Notes under the pieces: generated by a model
Databases searched by the model: none
Seen by the model: only the letters and a program-made list of their open reading frames with translations
What the model was told of the DNA's origin: nothing
Shown here: one piece after another, positions 1-5,237 of the stretch
Layout of the letters: each line of letters begins with the position of its first letter
Numbering within the stretch: position 1 is the stretch's first letter
Translations under genes and position numbers: made by a program
Assembly (NCBI GenBank): GCA_964492235.1
Contig: CAZBJQ010000161.1
Coordinates: 1 to 5,237, forward strand
DNA length: 5,237 bases
Direction of reading: 5' to 3'
From: PFL42 sp964492235
GTDB lineage: Bacteria > Chloroflexota > Anaerolineae > Anaerolineales > E44-bin32

Positions 1-912
1 AGCGGCGGGCCTTCTCCGGCGCATCCGGCGGCGGCTCGACCATGGCCGGCGGCGCCACGACGGTTGCCGCCGGAAACGTCTGTGTTCCCGCAAGCTGGTC
101 TGGATCGATGGGATGGGGATCAGAGCTGGGCGATCCTGCGCTGCGCCCACTTCGCCACCCGGCCAGGGCATGCCGACCAGTTGCACGTCGATTTGTGGTG
201 GCGGGCGATTCCGCTCGCCGCCGATAGCGGCAGCTACCTGTACAATGCTCCCCCGCCGTGGGATAACGCGCTTTCCGGCGCATCTGCCCACAACACGGTA
301 GTGGTGGATAGCAGGGATCCGATGCTGCGCGCCGGGCGCTTCCTCTGGTTGCGATGGGCGCAGGGGAAGATCATCGGACGATGGGAGGCGGCCGGGGCGA
401 GAGCGATGCTTCTCAGTGGTGAGCACTCGGGCTACGGCAGCCTCGGTGTCGTCCATCGCCGGAGCCTGTTGTATCTGGCACCCGATGATTGGTGGGTCGT
501 GGATGAGCTGCTGGGCGGCGGGGAGCATACCGCCAGCCTGACCTGGCGCTTGGCCGATGGGCCATGGGTGGTTGGAGAGCAGGGCGTCGCGGTCGAGACG
601 AACGTCGGCCGCATTCAGGTCTCGGTCGAGGCACCGGCCGCTGCCCTGTCTGTCTACCGGTGTGGCGAGCGCTTGGCGGGCGCGGGTGGAGACGAGCCTG
701 TGCGGGGCTGGAGTTCTCCTGCCTACAGCGTGCTGCGGCCCACAGTGGAGCTTGTCACTCGCTGCCGGGGGAGCCTACCGCTCCGCTACATCACGCACTT
801 CCGGCTGGGCGATCGGGGGAAACCGGATGCGGTCATCGAATGGCGGGACGCTGTGGGAGATGGACCACCCGTCCGGGGTGTGCGGCAGGGCAGATTCACC
901 TGGGTGATCTGA
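1..912 (+). CDS. Heparinase II/III-like polysaccharide lyase-type protein, C-terminal part (5' end outside window)
   Basis: The frame is open from base 1 to the TGA at 910-912, leaving 303 visible residues. Family members are usually about twice this long, so the N-terminal alpha/alpha-toroid is probably upstream. The visible part matches the beta-sheet domain of heparinase II/III family proteins. There is a Gly-His-Ala-Asp-Gln-Leu-His segment (His57 to His62 of the fragment) followed by Asp-Leu-Trp-Trp, then Gly-Ser-Tyr-Leu-Tyr-Asn-Ala-Pro-Pro-Pro-Trp-Asp-Asn-Ala, and the family's His-Asn-Thr-Val motif at 97-100. After this comes a beta-rich stretch with many Trp and Arg residues. Known family enzymes cleave acidic glycans by beta-elimination, usually in the periplasm or outside the cell, but many relatives in polysaccharide loci are untested. 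It lies 1 nt upstream of a glycosyltransferase, which suggests processing or turnover of the polymer made by this locus. A signal peptide cannot be judged. The first ~20 visible residues are Pro/Ala/Arg-rich and need the upstream sequence to interpret. Confidence 0.85.
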   Translation, partial: SGGPSPAHPAAARPWPAAPRRLPPETSVFPQAGLDRWDGDQSWAILRCAHFATRPGHADQLHVDLWWRAIPLAADSGSYLYNAPPPWDNALSGASAHNTVVVDSRDPMLRAGRFLWLRWAQGKIIGRWEAAGARAMLLSGEHSGYGSLGVVHRRSLLYLAPDDWWVVDELLGGGEHTASLTWRLADGPWVVGEQGVAVETNVGRIQVSVEAPAAALSVYRCGERLAGAGGDEPVRGWSSPAYSVLRPTVELVTRCRGSLPLRYITHFRLGDRGKPDAVIEWRDAVGDGPPVRGVRQGRFTWVI

Positions 913-913
913 C

Positions 914-2149
914 GTGCGGATTCTGCTGATCCACCAAGCCTTCACCGCCCTCGGGGAGCCCGGCGGGACGCGCCACCACGAGTTCTGCCGCTGGCTTGTC
1001 GGCCAGGGCCATCCTGTGACGGTGGTCGCCAGCCAGGTCAGCTACTTGACGGGCCAGCACATCGGCAGCGGTGGCGGGGCGGTGGCGGAGACCGACGACG
1101 CAGGGGTTCGGATTGTGCGCTGCTCCACCTACCGCGCCTATCACCGTTCGTTTCCGCATCGGGTGTTGAGCTTCTTGTCCTTCATGCTCTCCTCGCTGGT
1201 GGTGTCCCTCCGGCGGGGGCCCGTCGATGTGGTGTGGGGGACAACACCGCCGCTGATGCAGGGGCTGACCGCTTGGGCCGTGGCCCGGCTGCGCAGGGCG
1301 GGCTTCCTCTTCGAGGTGCGTGACCTGTGGCCGGAGTTCGCTATCGCGGTCGGCGTGCTGCGCAACAGCGTCCTGATCCGCCTGTCGCTGTGGCTGGAGC
1401 GGTTTCTCTACCGAAACGCCGATGCGGTGGTTGTCAACTCTCCCGGATTCGAGCACCACGTGCGTGAGCGTGGCGCGCGGCGTGTCGTGCTGGTTCCAAA
1501 CGGCGTCGATGTGGAGATGTTCCACCCGGATGCCGATGGAAAAGTGTTTCGCCAGGAGCATGATCTGCTTGATCATTTTGTCGTCCTGTACGCCGGCGCC
1601 CATGGACTGTCGAACGACCTGGGTGTTGTGCTCGATGCTGCTACCGGCCTGAGGAATCACAGGGGGATCACACTGGTCCTGCTGGGGGACGGCAAAGAGA
1701 AGCCGGCCTTGATGGACCGGGCGCGGGCGGAGGGGTTGGTGAATGTGCTGTTCTTGCCGCCTTTGCCGAAAGCGGGGATGCCCGAAGCGTTGGCAGCGGC
1801 CGATGTCTGTCTGGCGATCCTCAAGCCGTTGGATGTGTACAAAACGACCTATCCCAACAAAGTCTTCGACTACATGGCTGCCGGGCGTCCAACGATCGTG
1901 GCGATCGATGGTGTGATCCGGGAGGTCATCGAGAGCGTGGGCGCCGGCGTGTTTGTGCCGCCCGGAGATGGAGCGGCGCTCGCCCGGACGATCCTGGCCT
2001 TATCAACGGATGGGGAGGCCCGGCGGCGGATGGGTGCTTCAGCCCGGGCATGTGTAGCGCGGGATTTCGATCGCAAGCAGCTGGCGGCGCACATGCTGGA
2101 GGCGATGCAGTCTGTGAGGCCGGGCCTGCCGCAACGGAACACTGCATGA
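914..2149 (+). CDS. Family-4 glycosyltransferase, WbuB-like
   Basis: This 411-residue protein has the length and layout of a GT-B fold retaining glycosyltransferase of family GT4. The N-terminal strand Arg-Ile-Leu-Leu-Ile-His-Gln is followed by the Glu-Pro-Gly-Gly-Thr-Arg loop (15-20) seen in WbuB-type enzymes. Phe-Glu-Val-Arg-Asp-Leu-Trp-Pro lies at 133-140. The inter-domain Pro-Asn-Gly-Val-Asp is at about 195-199, and Leu-Gly-Asp-Gly-Lys-Glu-Lys at 257-263. The donor-binding region Tyr-Pro-Asn-Lys-Val-Phe-Asp-Tyr-Met-Ala-Ala-Gly-Arg-Pro is at 313-326, the WbuB-like version of the GT4 donor-site motif. A hydrophobic patch near residues 82-98 may allow peripheral membrane association. The GTG start is 1 nt after the previous stop, with a modest SD-like GGTGAT at 903-908. 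It probably adds a sugar from a nucleotide donor to a lipid-linked glycan at the inner face of the membrane. WbuB relatives transfer amino-deoxy sugars, but donor and acceptor cannot be read from sequence. Confidence 0.92.
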   Translation: MRILLIHQAFTALGEPGGTRHHEFCRWLVGQGHPVTVVASQVSYLTGQHIGSGGGAVAETDDAGVRIVRCSTYRAYHRSFPHRVLSFLSFMLSSLVVSLRRGPVDVVWGTTPPLMQGLTAWAVARLRRAGFLFEVRDLWPEFAIAVGVLRNSVLIRLSLWLERFLYRNADAVVVNSPGFEHHVRERGARRVVLVPNGVDVEMFHPDADGKVFRQEHDLLDHFVVLYAGAHGLSNDLGVVLDAATGLRNHRGITLVLLGDGKEKPALMDRARAEGLVNVLFLPPLPKAGMPEALAAADVCLAILKPLDVYKTTYPNKVFDYMAAGRPTIVAIDGVIREVIESVGAGVFVPPGDGAALARTILALSTDGEARRRMGASARACVARDFDRKQLAAHMLEAMQSVRPGLPQRNTA

Positions 2150-2775
2150 CAAGCTCGCTGTTTCCCAGCGGTGTGCCGGTCCGCAAGCGCCTGTTCGACC
2201 TGACCCTGACTGTGGTTGGCCTGCTGCTGCTATCCCCGATCCTGGGCTTCCTTGGCCTGTGGGTGTGGCAGGCTCACGGCCGTCCGGTCCTGTTCCGCCA
2301 GCAACGCCCGGGCTTTCGTGGCCGCCCCTTCACACTGCTCAAGTTCCGCACCATGACCGACGCCCGGGATGAACGGGGCCGGCCTCTGGCGGACGCCGAG
2401 CGGTTGACGAGGCTCGGCAGCTTCCTTCGGTCCTATAGCCTGGATGACCTGCCTAATCTGTTCAATGTCTTGCGGGGCGAAATGAGCCTGGTCGGCCCTA
2501 GGCCGCTTCTGATGCAGTACCTCGATCGGTATACGCCCGAGCAGGCGCGGCGGCATAATGTCCTGCCAGGAATCACTGGCTGGGCCCAGATCCACGGCCG
2601 GAATGCACTGGCCTGGGATGAACGCTTCCGCATGGACGTGTGGTACGTGGACCATTGGGCGCTTGCCTTGGATGCCCGGATCTTGCTGGCGACGCTGAGC
2701 AAGGTCCTGCGGCGGGAGGGGATCAGCCAGCCTGGACAGGCCACATCCGAGGAATTCCGGGGAAATAGGCGCTAG
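2146..2775 (+). CDS. Polyprenyl-phosphate phosphoglycosyl transferase, PglC-like (single-domain monotopic type)
   Basis: At 209 residues this is the size of the minimal PglC-type bacterial sugar transferase rather than the larger WbaP/WcaJ type. Such enzymes move a sugar 1-phosphate from a UDP-sugar onto undecaprenyl phosphate, the first membrane step of glycan assembly. Lys14-Arg15-x-x-Asp18 precedes a hydrophobic re-entrant helix (about 17-40) broken by Ser30-Pro31, as in PglC. Next come Leu-Lys-Phe-Arg-Thr-Met, the active-site segment Ser98-Leu-Asp100-Asp101-Leu-Pro-Asn-Leu, Met-Ser-Leu-Val-Gly-Pro-Arg-Pro (113-120), and Pro-Gly-Ile-Thr-Gly-Trp-Ala-Gln (141-148) with Gly-Arg-Asn-Ala (151-154). 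Characterised PglC has an Asp-Glu dyad where this protein has Asp-Asp. The ATG was chosen because its ATGA overlap with the upstream stop is typical of translational coupling and the family N-terminus begins close after it. In-frame alternative starts as far back as 2050 would overlap the glycosyltransferase gene heavily. The sugar is unknown, often an N-acetylated amino sugar in this subfamily. Confidence 0.94.
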   Translation: MTSSLFPSGVPVRKRLFDLTLTVVGLLLLSPILGFLGLWVWQAHGRPVLFRQQRPGFRGRPFTLLKFRTMTDARDERGRPLADAERLTRLGSFLRSYSLDDLPNLFNVLRGEMSLVGPRPLLMQYLDRYTPEQARRHNVLPGITGWAQIHGRNALAWDERFRMDVWYVDHWALALDARILLATLSKVLRREGISQPGQATSEEFRGNRR

Positions 2776-2777
2776 CC

Positions 2778-2827
2778 GACCCCCGTATGTGGCGGTCCCG
2801 CCCCCTGCAGGGGCTGAATCGGGGGTT
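2778..2827 (+). repeat. Nested GC-rich inverted repeats in the spacer after the sugar transferase gene
   Basis: An outer stem pairs 2778-2785 with 2820-2827 (8 bp, one G-T pair). Inside it are GGCGG/CCGCC at 2791-2795 and 2798-2802, and CCCC-TGCA-GGGG at 2802-2813. As RNA this could form a three-way junction. It begins 2 nt after the sugar transferase stop and could protect or attenuate the 3' end of that transcript. Only TTT follows the right arm, so it is a weak candidate as an intrinsic terminator. GC-rich DNA forms such stems easily by chance. Confidence 0.4.
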
Positions 2828-2835
2828 TCCAGCGC

Positions 2836-2864
2836 TTGCGGGGATACCCAAAGGCAGGTAGGAT
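2836..2864 (+). promoter_or_regulatory. Candidate sigma70-type promoter for the small gene
   Basis: TTGCGG (2836-2841) and TAGGAT (2859-2864) are separated by exactly 17 bp. They match the -35 and -10 consensus at 3 and 4 of 6 positions. Transcription would begin near 2871, leaving a leader of about 44 nt before the ATG at 2915. Support comes from the optimal spacing and from the downstream unit having its own SD and terminator. The individual boxes are weak. Confidence 0.4.
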
Positions 2865-2900
2865 GGATTCGTGCGGAAGCGTGCACAGCTTGATCCATCT

Positions 2901-2908
2901 GGAGGTGA
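2901..2908 (+). promoter_or_regulatory. Strong Shine-Dalgarno that fixes the start of the small gene
   Basis: GGAGGTGA is a near-perfect complement to the 16S rRNA 3' end, and 6 nt separate it from the ATG at 2915. It is the best ribosome binding site in the window. It is the main reason for accepting the short reading frame as a real gene, probably well translated. Confidence 0.8.
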
Positions 2909-2914
2909 GCAGCG

Positions 2915-3097
2915 ATGAAACCCGAACTGGAGTTCTACGACGTCAAATCCAAGTCCAAGTTCAAGAGTACGGACTGGCGGATCGAGACCAAGCAGAACAA
3001 GAGCAGGACCCAATACTTCGCCGTGTCGAAGGTCCCCAATGCCACCCACGAAGCCTGGAAGATCGTGAGTGAGGCCTACGGCAAAGAGAACATGTGA
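2915..3097 (+). CDS. Small lysine-rich protein of unknown function (60 aa)
   Basis: I do not recognise a characterised family for this 60-residue protein. It has 10 Lys and 2 Arg against 8 Asp/Glu, giving a net charge of about +4, and no Cys. An alternating Lys-Ser-Lys-Ser-Lys-Phe-Lys stretch lies at 11-17. The N-terminus (Glu-Leu-Glu-Phe-Tyr-Asp-Val-Lys) and the Thr-Gln-Tyr-Phe-Ala-Val segment (32-37) look like beta strands. Residues 43-55 (Ala-Thr-His-Glu-Ala-Trp-Lys-Ile-Val-Ser-Glu-Ala-Tyr) look like a short amphipathic helix. It has no signal peptide, membrane segment or metal-binding cluster, so a compact cytosolic protein is likely. Evidence that it is real: a strong SD 6 nt upstream, a plausible promoter, and a perfect intrinsic terminator starting 31 nt after the stop, which make it monocistronic. 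Charge and size would suit nucleic-acid binding, but that is inference. Its placement beside the glycan genes may be incidental. Confidence 0.8.
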   Translation: MKPELEFYDVKSKSKFKSTDWRIETKQNKSRTQYFAVSKVPNATHEAWKIVSEAYGKENM

Positions 3098-3128
3098 GCG
3101 CTTCCCGGTCTGGGTGAGGAGTCCGCAC

Positions 3129-3165
3129 ACTGTGCCGCCCCGGAAACGGGGCGGCACAGTCTTTT
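3129..3165 (+). terminator. Rho-independent terminator after the small gene
   Basis: A perfect 14-bp stem (3129-3142 with 3147-3160) is closed by a GAAA tetraloop (3143-3146) and followed directly by CTTTT (3161-3165). The stem is long and GC-rich, and the GNRA-type loop adds stability. The U tract is short, as is common in GC-rich genomes. On the opposite strand the stem is not followed by a T tract, so it acts towards the right only. It separates the small gene from the E1 operon. Confidence 0.9.
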
Positions 3166-3167
3166 GG

Positions 3168-3274
3168 GCCGAACCGATCGGCGCTTACGGGGAGAGCCCA
3201 GGGCCGCTGTGGCGGCCGGTAGGGACCGAGCCCGGGCATGCAGAGGTCCTACGCAGGCGGGAACCCCCGCCTGC
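3168..3274 (+). repeat. Run of adjacent inverted repeats in the spacer before the E1 operon
   Basis: Four stems follow one another. GCCGA/TCGGC is at 3168-3172 and 3178-3182. GGCCGC-TGTG-GCGGCC is at 3202-3217. GTAGGGACC pairs with GGTCCTAC (3219-3227 with 3245-3252, one bulged G). A perfect 9-bp stem with an AACC loop lies at 3253-3261 and 3266-3274, abutting the previous one. I see no convincing gene between the terminator and 3364. The array could be a structured RNA, a REP-like element or protein-binding DNA. Its GC richness makes some pairing expected by chance. The direct abutment of the last two stems, including the perfect 9-bp one, is the least chance-like part. Confidence 0.45.
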
Positions 3275-3311
3275 ACCCGGAAGGCAGTGGTCCAGGGTCC
3301 AAGAACGGCGA

Positions 3312-3320
3312 TGTTATGAT
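3312..3320 (+). promoter_or_regulatory. Candidate extended -10 promoter element for the E1 operon
   Basis: TGTTATGAT matches the extended -10 form TGnTATAAT except at one position. No good -35 is found at 16-19 bp upstream, which fits the extended -10 class. Transcription would start near 3327, giving a leader of about 37 nt before the ATG at 3364. It would also make the in-frame ATG at 3316 untranslatable from this transcript. This rests on a single short motif. Confidence 0.35.
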
Positions 3321-3363
3321 TGCGGCAGTTGAACCGGCGCCGCCGCGGCGCAACACCTCGACC

Positions 3364-4284
3364 ATGCCTGCGACCTTGACCCAAGCTGACCTGTACCGTC
3401 AGATGTTGCTGATCCGCCGTTTCGAAGAGACGGTGTTGGAGGCCTTCCCACGGGGATTGTTCTACGGGACGACACACACGGCCATCGGGCAAGAAGCAAA
3501 TGCGGTGGGGCTTCTCTCCCTGCGCCAGCCTGGGGAGGTCGTCGTGAGCAACCACCGCTGTCACGGTCACTTCCTGGCCTACGGCGGGTCGATGACGGCG
3601 TTGGCGGCCGAATTGATGGGGCGTCCCAGCGGCGTCTGCGGCGGCAGGGGGGGCAGCCAGCACCTGGTCCACGAAGACTTCTACGCCAGCGGCGTGCTGG
3701 GGGGAACCCTGCCGCTGGCGGTGGGCATGGCGCTGGCAGAGCGCCGGCGCGGCCGGCTGGCGATTGTATTTCTGGGAGATGGAACGTTCGGCGAGGGCGT
3801 CGTTTACGAGTCTCTGAACATCGCCTCCCTGTGGCGGCTGCCGGTGTTGTTCGTCGTCGAGAACAACCGCTACGCACAGACCACGCCCATTCACCTGCAT
3901 CTGGCGGGCGACATCTGCGACCGGTTCCAGGCCTTCGGCATTGCGGCCGAGGAGCGGGAAACGACAGACGTGCTTGAGATCCAGGAGTTGGCAAGCCGGG
4001 CGCTCGCAGGCGTCCGCGCCGGCGATGGTCCCCGCGCCCTGGTCTTGCACACGTATCGCTTCTCCCCTCACTCCAAAGGGGACGACCTGCGTGATCCGCA
4101 GGAGATCGAGCGCTTTCGCCAGCGCGACCCGCTGACGGTACACGGCCCGCGACTGCTGGCCGACGAACGGGAAGCGATTCACGCCGAGGTCGAGCAAACG
4201 GTGATGGCGGCCTTCGAACAGGCGCTGGCGGCGCCCGATGCGGCGGCGACCTCGCTGACGCCTGCCTTGGAGTTCGACTGGTGA
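3364..4284 (+). CDS. Thiamine-diphosphate-dependent 2-oxoacid dehydrogenase E1, alpha subunit
   Basis: This 306-residue protein aligns with E1 alpha of pyruvate, acetoin or branched-chain 2-oxoacid dehydrogenases. With E1 beta it decarboxylates a 2-oxoacid on thiamine diphosphate and passes the acyl unit to lipoyl-E2 in the cytosol. It begins with the usual Leu-Tyr-Arg-Gln-Met-Leu-Leu-Ile-Arg-Arg-Phe-Glu. Other family landmarks are Ile-Gly-Gln-Glu-Ala, the His64-Arg-Cys-His67-Gly-His69 segment and Gly-Gly-Arg-Gly-Gly-Ser-Gln-His (93-100). The cofactor motif runs from Gly-Asp-Gly (138-140) to Asn-Asn (167-168). The loop Tyr-Arg-Phe-Ser-Pro-His236-Ser-Lys-Gly-Asp-Asp carries the conserved His. 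It is slightly shorter than many relatives (320-370). The start is uncertain: no clear SD precedes 3364, and in-frame ATGs at 3316 and 3238 would add Pro/Arg-rich residues not typical of the family. I chose 3364 because it sits just before the conserved N-terminus and because of the possible promoter at 3312-3320. Substrate is not determined. Confidence 0.92.
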   Translation: MPATLTQADLYRQMLLIRRFEETVLEAFPRGLFYGTTHTAIGQEANAVGLLSLRQPGEVVVSNHRCHGHFLAYGGSMTALAAELMGRPSGVCGGRGGSQHLVHEDFYASGVLGGTLPLAVGMALAERRRGRLAIVFLGDGTFGEGVVYESLNIASLWRLPVLFVVENNRYAQTTPIHLHLAGDICDRFQAFGIAAEERETTDVLEIQELASRALAGVRAGDGPRALVLHTYRFSPHSKGDDLRDPQEIERFRQRDPLTVHGPRLLADEREAIHAEVEQTVMAAFEQALAAPDAAATSLTPALEFDW

Positions 4285-5237
4285 CCACGGTCCTGTCGTC
4301 GCTCAACCAGGCGCTGCATCGCAGCATGCGGGCCTCCCAGGATGTCTGCCTCCTGGGGGAAGATGTGCTCGACCCGTACGGCGGCGCTTTCAAGGTCAGC
4401 CGCGGGCTATCGACGGCCTTCCCGGGCCGAGTGTGGACAACGCCTGTATCGGAAGCGGCGATCGTGGGGTTGGGCATCGGCATGGCTCTGCGCGGCCTGC
4501 GACCGGTGGTCGAGATCATGTTCGGCGACTTCTTAATGTTGGCTGGGGATGCGCTTGTCAACCACGCGGCGAAGTTCCGCTGGGTGAGCGCCGACCAGGC
4601 GCGTGTGCCGCTGGTCGTGCGGACCCCGATGGGAGGCCGCCGAGGCTACGGACCGACGCACAGCCAGTCACTGGAGAAACACCTGATGGGCGCGCCCGGG
4701 CTGCGCACCCTGGCCGCCTCGGCGTTGGTCGATCCGGGTCCTGTCCTGGAAGCCGCCATCCTGGCGGATGATGACCCGACGCTGTTCATCGAGCACAAAC
4801 TCCTATATGCACTCGACGTGGGTTCGAGATTGGTTGCGTCTGAGGTTTCTTGGGAATCCGGCGAGGGGCACTACCCGCCGCTGACGGTACGAGTGGCAGG
4901 GGCGCCGCCGCCGAGTTTGACACTGGCAACCTATGGCTTCATGTCCAGCCTGGCTTTGGATGCCCTGCGCACCCTGGCCTACGAACATGAGCTGTTCACC
5001 GAGATGGTCGTGTACACACAGCTGAGTCCGCTAGCGTTGGCCCCGCTCTCGGCAAGCGTCAGCCGGACGGGGGCGGTGTTGACGATCGAGGAGGGGACCG
5101 GGGTGTTGGGTTGGGGGAGCGAAGTCGTCGCTCGCCTAGTCGAAACGGCGGGCCCCAAGTTCCTTGCGAAGCGGGTGAGTGCGCGTGCCGTGCCCATCCC
5201 GGCAAGTCTGAGCCTGGAGGAAGCCGTCCTGCCGCAG
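4281..5237 (+). CDS. Thiamine-diphosphate-dependent 2-oxoacid dehydrogenase E1, beta subunit (3' end outside window)
   Basis: From the GTG at 4281 the frame stays open to the last base, giving 319 residues. The GTG overlaps the alpha stop (GTGA) and follows a GGAG at 4269-4272 with an 8-nt spacer, so alpha and beta are translationally coupled. Features in order are Leu-Gly-Glu-Asp-Val (25-29), Tyr-Gly-Gly-Ala-Phe (33-37), and Thr-Pro-Val-Ser-Glu58-Ala-Ala-Ile-Val-Gly. Glu58 sits where the family Glu activates the thiamine ring. Then come Arg-Pro-Val-Val-Glu-Ile-Met-Phe-Gly-Asp-Phe and Val-Asn-His-Ala-Ala-Lys, and Gly-Pro-Thr-His127-Ser-Gln-Ser, with the conserved active-site His. The transketolase-C-like domain follows, with Leu-Ala-Thr-Tyr-Gly, Leu-Ser-Pro-Leu and Ile-Glu-Glu-Gly. 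The final Leu-Glu-Glu-Ala-Val-Leu-Pro is the usual near-C-terminal motif, so only a few residues are probably missing. It forms the alpha2beta2 E1 with the upstream product. Whether E2 and E3 genes follow cannot be seen. Confidence 0.93.
   Translation, partial: MTTVLSSLNQALHRSMRASQDVCLLGEDVLDPYGGAFKVSRGLSTAFPGRVWTTPVSEAAIVGLGIGMALRGLRPVVEIMFGDFLMLAGDALVNHAAKFRWVSADQARVPLVVRTPMGGRRGYGPTHSQSLEKHLMGAPGLRTLAASALVDPGPVLEAAILADDDPTLFIEHKLLYALDVGSRLVASEVSWESGEGHYPPLTVRVAGAPPPSLTLATYGFMSSLALDALRTLAYEHELFTEMVVYTQLSPLALAPLSASVSRTGAVLTIEEGTGVLGWGSEVVARLVETAGPKFLAKRVSARAVPIPASLSLEEAVLPQ

Noticed and set aside
896..1660. Minus-strand open frame opposite the glycosyltransferase
   Set aside because: It is fully explained by the family-4 glycosyltransferase on the + strand, and its translation has no recognisable domain.
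2915..3097. Small protein as an archaeal MC1-type chromosomal protein
   Set aside because: It is basic and small, but the length and the order of aromatic and basic residues do not match MC1 as I know it. A function was therefore not assigned.
3168..3274. tRNA gene
   Set aside because: There is no T-arm GTTCRA-type motif, no cloverleaf spacing and no acceptor stem around the hairpins.
3232..3300. Small SRP RNA (4.5S), suggested by GGTCC followed by CCGGAAGG
   Set aside because: The GGAAGG is not followed by the required AGCAG context, and the two pieces are not arranged as in the SRP helix 8 hairpin.
3166..3363. Thiamine diphosphate (TPP) riboswitch ahead of the thiamine-dependent E1 genes
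   Set aside because: The conserved CTGAGA and the later THI-box core are absent. Enzymes that use this cofactor are also not usually controlled by that riboswitch.
3076..4197. Long open frame on the minus strand opposite E1 alpha, and another at 3314-4561
   Set aside because: Both lie antisense to strongly recognisable E1 genes. Their translations are rich in Arg/Pro/Gln/Ala without motifs, as expected for shadow frames in GC-rich coding DNA.

Overview
The window is GC-rich bacterial DNA in which every convincing gene reads on the + strand. It looks like part of a surface-polysaccharide (exopolysaccharide, capsule or O-antigen type) locus, followed by an independent operon for a thiamine-diphosphate-dependent 2-oxoacid dehydrogenase E1. 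High GC, GTG starts and stop/start overlaps fit many free-living bacteria. The mix of a heparinase II/III-like protein, a WbuB-like glycosyltransferase and a PglC-like initiating transferase would suit Chloroflexota or a similar phylum. No rRNA or other taxonomic marker is present, so the taxon is a guess.

Region 1 (1-2775) is a tight three-gene unit. It holds the C-terminal part of a heparinase II/III-like polysaccharide lyase-type protein (1-912), a family-4 glycosyltransferase starting 1 nt later (914-2149), and a single-domain polyprenyl-phosphate phosphoglycosyl transferase overlapping it by ATGA (2146-2775). The last enzyme would load the first sugar phosphate onto undecaprenyl phosphate, the glycosyltransferase would extend the lipid-linked glycan, and the lyase-type protein would trim, release or degrade the polymer.

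Region 2 (2776-3165) is a stand-alone small-gene unit. It has a foldable GC-rich spacer, a plausible sigma70-like promoter, a strong Shine-Dalgarno, a 60-residue lysine-rich protein of unrecognised function, and a 14-bp GAAA-loop intrinsic terminator. It is transcriptionally separate from its neighbours.

Region 3 (3166-3363) has no convincing gene. It contains a run of adjacent GC-rich inverted repeats and an extended -10-like element that may be the promoter for the next operon.

Region 4 (3364-5237) encodes the E1 alpha and E1 beta subunits of a pyruvate/acetoin/branched-chain-type dehydrogenase. They are coupled by a GTGA overlap, and beta is cut by the window end. The catalytic and cofactor motifs are intact. 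No E2 or E3 gene is visible, so the substrate and the acyl acceptor are undetermined.

The most interesting points are the orphan 60-residue gene with its own regulatory signals, the E1 pair beside a glycan locus, the Asp-Asp in place of the usual Asp-Glu dyad in the phosphoglycosyl transferase, and the structured spacer ahead of the E1 operon. Nothing here amounts to a clearly new multi-gene system.
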